From a virus, in the IMG/VR virus record IMGVR_UViG_3300028925_002892, positions 1-30,661 of that record: a DNA stretch of 30,661 nucleotides, one strand, 5' to 3'. The position numbers and the translations under genes were made by a program. The notes under the pieces were generated by a model. That model was not told where the DNA came from and did not search any database. It worked only from the letters and a program-made list of their open reading frames with translations. Shown here piece by piece: positions 1 to 5,767 of this stretch. How positions within the stretch are numbered: position 1 is the stretch's first letter; each line of letters begins with the position of its first letter.

Positions 1-99
1 AGGTGGCTCAATAATGAGCCATCTAACAATGGAGGGTAAAATGCAATATACTTTTTATGAATGGCAGACTTGTTATGTTGATGAAGGACATAGCGATTA
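1..99. repeat. Terminal direct repeat, left copy (circular overlap)
   Basis: Bases 1-99 are identical to 30563-30661. An exact overlap of this size at both ends is what a short-read assembler leaves when it closes a circle, and the reading frames and repeats continue sensibly through the join. A genuine short terminal repeat of a linear virion genome cannot be excluded from sequence alone, but the overlap starts and stops inside ordinary coding sequence, which favours the assembly explanation. Unique length would be 30,562 bp. Confidence 0.93.
4..21 (+). repeat. Hairpin over a stop/start junction (copy 2 of the 34-bp repeat, bases 1-34)
   Basis: TGGCTCA-ATAA-TGAGCCA forms a perfect 7-bp stem with a four-base loop. 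As RNA it can extend to about 10 pairs (1-10 with 15-24) with one G-U pair. It covers the stop codon of the upstream 43-residue gene and the ATG at 14, and lies just before the GGAGGG ribosome site (31-36) of the gene starting at 41. Bases 1-34 are an exact copy of 30405-30438. The stem would hide AGGTGG and ATG14, which supports ATG41 as the true start. Confidence 0.75.
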
Positions 100-322
100 T
101 TTTAAAACATTAAAAGAATGTTTAGAACAACACAAAGTATCTTTAAAAAAATTATTAGATGATAAAACTATTGAATTTACTTTAAATAAGCAAAATATTG
201 ATCCAGATTGTTTAGAAGAAGAAGAATATGCTTTTGTTAAAAATTATAAATTAGATAAAATATTAGATAGAGGATCAAAAGTACCAAAAAAATACATGAA
301 AGAATTTAATAATTTAATATAG
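41..322 (+). CDS. Hypothetical protein (93 aa)
   Basis: I do not recognise this family. The protein is 93 residues, rich in aromatic residues near the N-terminus and in Lys/Glu/Asp after that, with no signal peptide, membrane segment or metal motif, so it is probably a small soluble protein. ATG41 is chosen because GGAGGG stands 4-5 bases before it; an in-frame ATG at 14 would add nine residues but is buried in a stable hairpin. In the circular genome it is the third gene of the unit that starts at the promoter near 30.1 kb and is followed 10 bases later by the HTH gene. An early or regulatory accessory role is possible but unproven. Confidence 0.8.
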   Translation: MQYTFYEWQTCYVDEGHSDYFKTLKECLEQHKVSLKKLLDDKTIEFTLNKQNIDPDCLEEEEYAFVKNYKLDKILDRGSKVPKKYMKEFNNLI

Positions 323-332
323 AAAGGATTAA

Positions 333-545
333 ATGACAAATAAAGAATTACAACAAAGATTAAACAAGGTCGGATTAAATCAATCTGACCTTGCAAGAGC
401 AATATATGATACTAAAAAATTAACTACTTCCCAGCGAGTAATGATAAATAGATACTGGACAGGAAAAGTTAAAATCCCTCATTGGTTGCCTAAACTATTA
501 GACAGGTATATAACAAAATCAAATGAGCAGAGAATCAATACTTGA
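333..545 (+). CDS. Small helix-turn-helix DNA-binding protein (XRE/Cro-like)
   Basis: This 70-residue protein has the look of an XRE-type HTH: an amphipathic first helix (about 3-12), LNQSDLARAI (15-24) as helix 2, and a recognition segment with RVMINRYWTGK (35-45), as in Cro/CI-type domains. There is no oligomerisation or peptidase domain, so it is Cro-sized. AAAGG precedes the ATG. It is co-oriented with the small genes upstream, and its 3' end overlaps the minor head gene by 23 bases. Because it belongs to a transcript that starts at one of three identical-looking operator-promoters, it is a candidate autoregulator; that is inference. A structural small protein with a chance HTH pattern is the alternative. 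Confidence 0.65.
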   Translation: MTNKELQQRLNKVGLNQSDLARAIYDTKKLTTSQRVMINRYWTGKVKIPHWLPKLLDRYITKSNEQRINT

Positions 546-1419
546 CAGACTAGCAGACGAACATGAAGCAAGAATTAATAGAGTTCTAATTAATTTAGAA
601 GAAGCTATTGTTAGTTCTATTGTTAGTTCTACAAGTGCAGATGTTATTTCAACACAGATAGCAATACAATTAAGACCTACTTTAAAATCATTAATTGAAA
701 AAGAATATTTAACAGAAGCAGATGCTATAGTTAGAGATTATGACAAAGTGGTTGATGAATTTATGAAAGAGTTTGGGGTGCTTAATATACCAGATGAATT
801 TAAAACCCTTACACAAGCTAATTTAGAAACAATTACTGCTCTTAAATCTCAAGTTTATAGAGGTTTTGAAGATGTGGCTGGAAGATTTTTAAATGTGATA
901 GCAGATGAAGTTTATCAATCGGCTATAGCTGGAAAGCCTTTTGATGAAACTGTAAAAGCTATTAGAGGTGCTATTAATGGTGTTTATCAAAGAAGTAATG
1001 AGGAAGCTATTAATCGTTTAGTTAGATATATTAATTTAAATAGATATAATCCTAATAAAAAATCTAGGGTAGATGACGCAAGAAAAATTCTTCATACAAA
1101 ATATGCTTCCGATATATTAGGTAATAATATGAGGAGATATGCTGGTCAGATAGCTCATGATTCTTTAATGCAATTTGATGGCTCTTTTATTTTATCAAAA
1201 GCAAAAGAAGCTGGATTAAATAAATTTAAATATAGTGGAAGTTTAGTTACTGATAGCAGAGATTTTTGTAGAAGAAATCAAGGAGAAACATTTACCCAAG
1301 AGGAAGCTAATAAAGAATGGCAAAGATCATGGACTGGAAAATCATCATCAGACCCATTTACAGCTAGAGGAGGATATCGTTGCAGACATTCTTGGCTAGT
1401 AGTTGCAGATGATTTTTAA
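523..1419 (+). CDS. Minor head / head morphogenesis protein (SPP1 gp7 / Mu F-like)
   Basis: The 298-residue protein has a long helical N-terminal half and a C-terminal domain with cysteines and the ending GGYRCRHSW (about 284-292). This is typical of the phage head morphogenesis family (SPP1 gp7/Mu gpF type), which usually ends in a G-G-Y-x-C-R-H motif. Such proteins are minor capsid components associated with the portal and made in few copies. On the circle it comes after portal (with only small genes between) and directly before scaffold and capsid, the expected place. The ATG lies inside the HTH gene, 23 bases before that gene's stop, so translation is probably coupled. Function is assigned from motif and order, not alignment. 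Confidence 0.8.
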   Translation: MSRESILDRLADEHEARINRVLINLEEAIVSSIVSSTSADVISTQIAIQLRPTLKSLIEKEYLTEADAIVRDYDKVVDEFMKEFGVLNIPDEFKTLTQANLETITALKSQVYRGFEDVAGRFLNVIADEVYQSAIAGKPFDETVKAIRGAINGVYQRSNEEAINRLVRYINLNRYNPNKKSRVDDARKILHTKYASDILGNNMRRYAGQIAHDSLMQFDGSFILSKAKEAGLNKFKYSGSLVTDSRDFCRRNQGETFTQEEANKEWQRSWTGKSSSDPFTARGGYRCRHSWLVVADDF

Positions 1420-1425
1420 ATAATA

Positions 1426-1449
1426 TATAAACAATATTAACAAAAAGGA
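1426..1449 (+). promoter_or_regulatory. Half-operator and conserved leader before scaffold
   Basis: TATAAACA (1426-1433) equals one arm of the 19-bp palindrome found upstream of three other units, but the second arm is missing. Then TTAACAAAAAGGAG (1437-1450) closely resembles the shared leader with its ribosome site. This may be a degenerate copy, a single-arm binding site, or an AT-rich coincidence plus a good ribosome site for the ATG at 1457. Confidence 0.35.
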
Positions 1450-1456
1450 GATTACT

Positions 1457-2170
1457 ATGGCTGACGAGCAAAAAACGGATTTGGTTGAAGAAACTGCACC
1501 AATACAAGAAGCAGAACAAGTACAAGAAACCCAAGAGCAAAAAGAAAATTCCTATACTGAAAAGCAATTTGAAGAAGGAATAAGATCAAGACTAGCTAGA
1601 GAAAGAGCAAAAATGTATAGGGAATTGGGTACAGATAAACTAGATGAAGCAAAAAGTGCTATTGAAGAAAAGAAATCCAGAGAGTTAGATCGTAAAAAAG
1701 AACGAGGAGAATTTGAAGATATCTTAAAGCAACAAGCAGATGATCATAAGAATGAAACAGAAAAACTACAAAAAAAATTAGAAACAATTCAAGTTAGTGA
1801 TTCTCTTTTAAGTTCAGCTTCAAAACATCAAGCAATTAATCCAGAACAAGTTTCAAACTTACTCAAAAGCAAAGTTAAATTAAATGATGAAGGTAAAGTA
1901 GAAGTCCTTGCAGATACTGGACAACCTCGCTATAATAAGAAAGGCGAATTATTGAGTGTTGATGAATATGTTCAAGAGTTCATTACGCAGAATCCTCACT
2001 TTCAAAGTGCTACACCTAGTGGCTCTGGAAGTAGGGCAAATGTGGGTAAGGTTGACGCAAAACCTTTTAATATTGCGGATTTAGATATGGCTAATCCAGA
2101 TGATAGGAAGCGTTACGCTGAATATAAAAAGGTAAGGGATAGTAAACCCACAGTCATAAATTTAACATAA
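1457..2170 (+). CDS. Capsid scaffolding protein
   Basis: The 237-residue protein is highly charged and almost entirely helical in character: an acidic, Gln-rich N-terminus (1-35), a long predicted coiled coil (about 55-125) and a basic, polar C-terminal tail. This profile, with its place right before the major capsid gene, marks a scaffolding protein that directs procapsid assembly and then leaves. There is no sign of a fused protease. It has a strong AAAAAGGAG ribosome site eight bases upstream, as expected for a protein made in high copy. The C-terminal segment from about residue 185 (Gly/Ser-rich then charged) may be the capsid-binding end; that is inference. Confidence 0.85.
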   Translation: MADEQKTDLVEETAPIQEAEQVQETQEQKENSYTEKQFEEGIRSRLARERAKMYRELGTDKLDEAKSAIEEKKSRELDRKKERGEFEDILKQQADDHKNETEKLQKKLETIQVSDSLLSSASKHQAINPEQVSNLLKSKVKLNDEGKVEVLADTGQPRYNKKGELLSVDEYVQEFITQNPHFQSATPSGSGSRANVGKVDAKPFNIADLDMANPDDRKRYAEYKKVRDSKPTVINLT

Positions 2171-2188
2171 TATTAAAAGGAGTCTATA

Positions 2189-3031
2189 ATGGCTAACGAA
2201 ACAACAAGCTCCACGATCTCGGAGCTATATACAGAGATCGTAGCAGAAGCACTATTCGTAGCAAGTGAGAGATCACTAATGCGAGGATTAGTAAAAAATT
2301 ACACTATTGCTGGTGGCGGCAAATCAGTTGAAGTACCTATCTATGCAGTAGTTTCTGCAGCGGCAGTTGCAGATGCTACAGATTTAGCTAATACTGCAAT
2401 CAATCCAAGTTCTGTAACTATTACAGCTTCAGAGGTTGGAATTATGACAACATTAACTGATCTTGCTAGAAATAGTGCATCAAGAAATGTTGCAGCAGAT
2501 ATTGGAAAATTATTTGGTGAAGCAATTGCAAAAAAAATTGATGTTGATTTAATCACATTATTTGATGGCTTTAGTAAAATCGTAGGTGGAGCAGATGTTG
2601 CTTTTTCTGCGGCAAAACTATTTGAAGCAACTGCAGAATTAAGAAATTTAGGAGTTCCAACACAGGATTTAGCTTGTGTAGTACACCCTTATATTGCTTA
2701 TGATTTAAAAGCGGCAATTACAAATACATATGCTAACCCTAATCCAAGTGATGTTGCTAACGAAGCAATGAGTACAGGATTTGTCGGTAGAATAGCTGGA
2801 GTTCCTGTTTATGAATCTTCAAATGTTCCAGCATATGCAACTGGTGATTATAAAGGTGCTTTATTCCACAAAGATGCTTTAGGACTTGCTATGATGCAAG
2901 ATCTTAAAATTGAAACTCAAAGAGATGCTTCTATGAGAGCAGATGAGATTGTGGCAACAGCAGTTTATGGTGTTGGTGAATTACACGATACTTATGGTGT
3001 TGAATTAATGATGGATTCTTCACTTGCTTAA
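2189..3031 (+). CDS. Major capsid protein
   Basis: The 280-residue product has Ala/Val/Thr-rich composition, higher codon polish than its neighbours and the strong ribosome site AAAGGAG six bases before ATG, all fitting the most abundant virion protein. An N-terminal helix (1-35) is followed by alternating beta and helical stretches; the segment around 150-180 with a conserved-looking VVHPYIAYDLK and the Gly/Val-rich strand GRIAGVPVYESSNVP (about 202-216) resemble the A-domain of HK97-fold coats. It sits between scaffold and a strong terminator. No protease cleavage site is evident, so it may assemble without N-terminal processing. Fold assignment is by resemblance. Confidence 0.9.
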   Translation: MANETTSSTISELYTEIVAEALFVASERSLMRGLVKNYTIAGGGKSVEVPIYAVVSAAAVADATDLANTAINPSSVTITASEVGIMTTLTDLARNSASRNVAADIGKLFGEAIAKKIDVDLITLFDGFSKIVGGADVAFSAAKLFEATAELRNLGVPTQDLACVVHPYIAYDLKAAITNTYANPNPSDVANEAMSTGFVGRIAGVPVYESSNVPAYATGDYKGALFHKDALGLAMMQDLKIETQRDASMRADEIVATAVYGVGELHDTYGVELMMDSSLA

Positions 3032-3042
3032 TTAATTAAATA

Positions 3043-3070
3043 AAAAGAGGGGATTTAATTCCCCTCTTTT
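3043..3070 (+). terminator. Rho-independent terminator after major capsid gene
   Basis: AAAAGAGGGGA (3043-3053) pairs perfectly with TCCCCTCTTTT (3060-3070) around a six-base TTTAAT loop, and the stem ends in a T run. It lies 12 bases after the capsid stop. It would reduce transcription into the head-completion and tail genes, giving a capsid-rich step. Confidence 0.92.
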
Positions 3071-3085
3071 AAACAAAGGATTTTT

Positions 3086-3250
3086 ATGATTAATGAAAAA
3101 ATTAAATTACAAAAAGGCGATAAAATAATTGAACGCAATAAAATTGATTGGGAAAAAAATCAAAATATGTGGAAATTTAGAGGTTATACTTTAGCTGAAG
3201 ATAAACCAAAACTTTCATTAGTTACAAAAAAAAAGAAAAAAGATGATTAA
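3086..3250 (+). CDS. Small charged protein (54 aa)
   Basis: This is a 54-residue lysine-rich protein with no cysteines, ending in a run of lysines and Asp-Asp. AAAGGA lies six bases before the ATG, and the stop overlaps the start of the next tiny gene by eight bases (ATGATTAA). I do not recognise a family. It is the first gene after the capsid terminator and immediately precedes head-completion genes, so a small virion-associated or accessory role is possible. Support is the ribosome site, clean coupling and same-strand context; length alone would not be enough. Confidence 0.6.
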   Translation: MINEKIKLQKGDKIIERNKIDWEKNQNMWKFRGYTLAEDKPKLSLVTKKKKKDD

Positions 3251-3323
3251 TCCTTGTACTTGTAAATCTTGTGGCTGTGATGTATGTATTTGTAATGATG
3301 AATGTGAATCTTGTGGAGCATAA
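3243..3323 (+). CDS. Tiny cysteine-rich peptide (26 aa, 8 Cys)
   Basis: Reading from ATG3243 gives only 26 residues, eight of them cysteine, at positions 5, 7, 10, 12, 15, 17, 21 and 24. The C-x-C and C-x2-C spacing is like metallothioneins or small zinc/iron-sulfur knuckles. The start overlaps the stop of the preceding gene by eight bases and its stop falls three bases before the next start, so it fits the operon exactly. No family is recognised. It could bind metal as a monomer or oligomer; a disulfide-rich virion peptide is another option. Chance ORFs this Cys-dense in such AT-rich DNA are unlikely, since TGT/TGC codons recur regularly. Confidence 0.55.
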   Translation: MINPCTCKSCGCDVCICNDECESCGA

Positions 3324-3326
3324 ATA

Positions 3327-3794
3327 ATGGCAACTTCTCAATTTAGTGTAGCTAATAGTGATTTACAGACCATACAGCCAGATATTCTTGGTTTTGGTAT
3401 AACTACATTTGAATCACACTTACAACTCGCAGAAGATGATGTTTTAAGACAAATTCGTGCTGAATGGTGGGAAAGATACAGGCATACAGTAAGATATAAA
3501 GATATTACAAAAGTAACTTCTATAGAAATGACTGATAGTAAACTTACTAATGCTCAATGGAAAAGTTCAGTAGTTTATATGGCTATGTGGAAATATATAT
3601 ATCCTCAATTAACTAAATGGAATGAAATAGGAAATTTAGATTCATTTCAAATACAAATAGATTTTTACAAAGATAGATATACTGAAGAATTTCAACAAGT
3701 TTTACGAGATGGTGTTGAGTATGATGAAGATGGTGGTGGAACTATTGCCGCATCTGAAAAAGAATCTATTCACAGTTTACGCCTTACTAGGTAA
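3327..3794 (+). CDS. Head-tail connector / head completion protein
   Basis: The 155-residue protein is helical, with a tryptophan-rich centre (EWWERYR about 46-52 and repeated Trp/Tyr to about 100) and an acidic Gly-rich tail. Size, helical type and place directly after the capsid genes and before the tail completion gene match adaptor proteins of the SPP1 gp15 / HK97 gp6 kind, which extend the portal ring after packaging. No motif proves this. It begins three bases after the cysteine-rich peptide and its TAA overlaps the next ATG (TAATG), indicating translational coupling. Confidence 0.6.
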   Translation: MATSQFSVANSDLQTIQPDILGFGITTFESHLQLAEDDVLRQIRAEWWERYRHTVRYKDITKVTSIEMTDSKLTNAQWKSSVVYMAMWKYIYPQLTKWNEIGNLDSFQIQIDFYKDRYTEEFQQVLRDGVEYDEDGGGTIAASEKESIHSLRLTR

Positions 3795-4246
3795 TGGTCG
3801 CAGATATTAAGATCAAAGCTAATACGATTGAAGTAGTTAATTACTTAAAAAAATTACAAAAAACTATTCCTAAAGATATTACTAGAGCATTAAATGTTGT
3901 TTCTGCTTATGGAGTTAAACAAATAACAGAAAAAACTCAAAAAGGTCAAACTCCAGATGGTGGTGGATTTCAAGAATATTCTTCAAGAGCAAAAGAAGAT
4001 AGAAATAAAAGAGGAAGGCAAACAAGTTTTGTAGATTTAACGGATAGCGGAAAAATGTTTAGTTCATTAACTTGGAAAGTTTCTGGAAGTAAAGGATCAT
4101 TATTTTTTAGGCGACAAACAGAAAATGAAAAAGCATTTAGACATGATCAAGGTATAGGTAAGTTGCCAAGACGACCTTTTTTTGCTATTGGTAAACAAGA
4201 TGAAAATAAGATAAGAGATTTATTTTTTAAACATATTAAGGTTTAA
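3794..4246 (+). CDS. Tail completion / virion morphogenesis protein (phage_tail_S or HK97 gp10-like)
   Basis: The 150-residue protein begins with a short beta segment and a helical region that includes LKKLQKTIPKDITRALN (about 18-34). A polar loop with GQTPDGGGFQ and the C-terminal motif LPRRPFFAIG (about 127-136) follow. A basic R-P-F-F/L-G ending is characteristic of the Mu gpG / P2 gpS / HK97 gp10 group, which closes the head-proximal end of the tail. The start overlaps the upstream stop as TAATG, and the tail terminator gene follows after two bases. Family assignment is by motif resemblance and order. Confidence 0.7.
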   Translation: MVADIKIKANTIEVVNYLKKLQKTIPKDITRALNVVSAYGVKQITEKTQKGQTPDGGGFQEYSSRAKEDRNKRGRQTSFVDLTDSGKMFSSLTWKVSGSKGSLFFRRQTENEKAFRHDQGIGKLPRRPFFAIGKQDENKIRDLFFKHIKV

Positions 4247-4248
4247 CA

Positions 4249-4692
4249 ATGAGTGAACGAGAAGATATAGCAAGTGATATTATTACTAAATTAGATGCTG
4301 TTTCTAGTCCTATTGAATTAAAAAAGATAACGAGAGAGCCATTTGAGGTAGAAGAATTATCAGATGCTCAATTTCCTAGTGCTTATGTTCAAAGCGGAAA
4401 TGAATCTAGAGAGCCATTTGCTATGGGTAGTAATTCATCTGGAAAAACACAAGGTACAATAGATTTTATTATAGTTGGATTTGTTAAAGGTAGCACAACG
4501 AATATAGACACATTACGAAACCAGCTCATAGAAGTTATTGAAGAAACTTTAGATAATGATATAACAAGAAATGGAAATGCTATTGATACACAACTCGTTG
4601 AAGCTGATACAGATGAAGGAATTATTTTTCCTTATGGTGGAGTAAGAATTGTGGTAAGAGTAATATATGAATTTACGAGAGGAACAGCATAA
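4249..4692 (+). CDS. Tail terminator protein
   Basis: This 147-residue protein has the arrangement of tail terminators (lambda gpU / HK97 gp11-like): an N-terminal helix (MSEREDIASDIITKLDAV), a central beta meander and a C-terminal strand with IVVRVIYEF (about 135-143). Such proteins cap the tail tube at its head end and stop polymerisation. It lies after the tail completion gene and one small gene before the tube protein, the standard order. AAGG precedes the ATG. The stop overlaps the next start (TAATG). Confidence 0.65.
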   Translation: MSEREDIASDIITKLDAVSSPIELKKITREPFEVEELSDAQFPSAYVQSGNESREPFAMGSNSSGKTQGTIDFIIVGFVKGSTTNIDTLRNQLIEVIEETLDNDITRNGNAIDTQLVEADTDEGIIFPYGGVRIVVRVIYEFTRGTA

Positions 4693-4859
4693 TGGCTAAA
4701 GACATAGAAGTAACTAATGGAATAGATATAATAACAATTAATTCTAATAGTCTTGATAAATTTAAAAAACTTGGTTATAAAGAATCATCTGGTGAAAAAA
4801 AGATTGAAGTAAAAACTCAAACTAAAAAATCAGAGTATAAACCCAACTTAAAGGAATAA
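4692..4859 (+). CDS. Small tail-module protein (55 aa)
   Basis: A 55-residue protein starting at the TAATG overlap with the tail terminator gene. The N-terminal half (IEVTNGIDIITINS) is beta-like and the C-terminal half is basic and polar. I do not recognise it. Small proteins between tail terminator and tube are found in many siphoviruses and are often dispensable or assembly factors. Its 3' end carries the AAGGA ribosome site used by the tail tube gene three bases after its stop. Confidence 0.7.
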   Translation: MAKDIEVTNGIDIITINSNSLDKFKKLGYKESSGEKKIEVKTQTKKSEYKPNLKE

Positions 4860-4862
4860 TAT

Positions 4863-5249
4863 ATGGCACATCATGGTAAAGAAGGAGTTATAAAATGTGG
4901 CTCTGCTGTTTTAGGAGGCATAACTGGCTTCACTATAGATACTACTGCTGATGTTGTTGAAGATTCTTCACTAAGTAATTCTGCTAAAACTTATATGGCT
5001 GGTAGAACTGCATTTAGTGGAAGTGTTGAAATGCACTATGATGAGGGAGATGCACCACAAGAAACCCTAGATGTAGGAGCAACTATTGCCTTTACTTTAT
5101 TGCCAGAAGGAAATAGTTCTGGCGATCAAAGTTTAGCTGGTAGTGGTATTATTAGTTCAATGTCTATTGGAGTAAGTCTTGATGGTATATCAACCAGATC
5201 AGTTGCTTTTCAAGGCACAGGAGCTTTAACAATAGGAACAGTTTCATAA
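4863..5249 (+). CDS. Major tail tube protein
   Basis: The 128-residue protein is Gly/Ser/Thr-rich and almost wholly beta-strand: a first strand pair (VIKCGSAVLGGITGFTID), a central ARTAFSGSVEMHYD-like hairpin (about 46-60), then TIAFTLLPEG and a last sheet ending GTGALTIGTVS. This is the tail tube fold shared by lambda gpV-type proteins, which stack as hexamers around the tape measure. Position right before the chaperone and tape measure genes is decisive. The size is small for the family and no Ig-like extra domain is present. Confidence 0.8.
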   Translation: MAHHGKEGVIKCGSAVLGGITGFTIDTTADVVEDSSLSNSAKTYMAGRTAFSGSVEMHYDEGDAPQETLDVGATIAFTLLPEGNSSGDQSLAGSGIISSMSIGVSLDGISTRSVAFQGTGALTIGTVS

Positions 5250-5252
5250 TAT

Positions 5253-5597
5253 ATGGCAGAAAAAATAGATTTTTTTGAGGGAGTCAAAGCACATTTTGAT
5301 TCCCTTGAAACAAAGATTATAGAAGTAGAAGAATGGGGATTAATAGGCGATAAGGCTATTTACACAAAACCCTTTAATATGTTGGAGAAATCAAAAATCT
5401 TTAAAGGTGCAAATGATAGTGATCTCAATGTTCTCATAGATGTTATCATAGAAAAATCTTTAACTAAAGATGGCGATAAAATGTTCACATTAGAGCATAA
5501 ATTAAAATTTAAAGTCAAAGCAGATACAGATGTTATTTCAAGAGTTGCTACTTTAATTCTTGCTAATGATGATGTTGATACACTTAAAAAAAAATAA
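5253..5597 (+). CDS. Tail assembly chaperone, short form (G-type)
   Basis: This 114-residue helical acidic protein lies between the tube gene and the tape measure gene, where siphoviruses encode the G protein. It ends in three lysine codons and TAA inside a run of nine adenines (5586-5594). The same run allows a -1 shift into a 57-codon open frame, listed separately. The short form coats the tape measure protein during assembly and is not in the finished tail; that is known for lambda and inferred here. Confidence 0.85.
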   Translation: MAEKIDFFEGVKAHFDSLETKIIEVEEWGLIGDKAIYTKPFNMLEKSKIFKGANDSDLNVLIDVIIEKSLTKDGDKMFTLEHKLKFKVKADTDVISRVATLILANDDVDTLKKK

Positions 5598-5767
5598 AAA
5601 ATTCCTTTGAACTTTATTCAATATTTGCTTTAGCCGAAAGACTTCATAAGACAGCAAGTGAAATCTTGCAAATGTCAGTTCAAGAGTTTAATATGTGGTT
5701 AGCTTATTATGATCTTCAAAGAGAAGATTCAGAAAGGCAAAACAGAATTAACCAAATGAAAAGATAA
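5253..5767 (+). CDS. Tail assembly chaperone, long form by -1 frameshift (G-T type)
   Basis: After the AAA codon at 5592-5594 a one-base backward slip reads ATA AAA AAT TCC and stays open to TAA 5765-5767, adding 57 residues for a total of 171. The added part is helical and contains WLAYYDLQRE (about residues 148-157) and many Gln/Arg, the hallmark of T domains that contact the tube protein. The -1 frame has its own stop at 5585-5587, so the shift can only occur within 5588-5594. No good start codon with a ribosome site would make the T part alone. The final TAA overlaps the tape measure ATG. Confidence 0.85.
5586..5597 (+). other. Slippery site for programmed -1 frameshifting
   Basis: A9 at 5586-5594 contains the heptamer A AAA AAA in the zero frame and is followed at once by the zero-frame stop TAA (5595-5597). 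A homopolymer slip site with a stop directly behind it is a classic way to set a low ratio of long to short chaperone. Confidence 0.85.

Noticed and set aside
14-40. ATG at 14 as the start of the 93-residue protein
   Set aside because: It lies in a stable hairpin and the strong GGAGGG is downstream, placed for ATG41. It cannot be fully excluded because TAATG coupling with the upstream stop exists.
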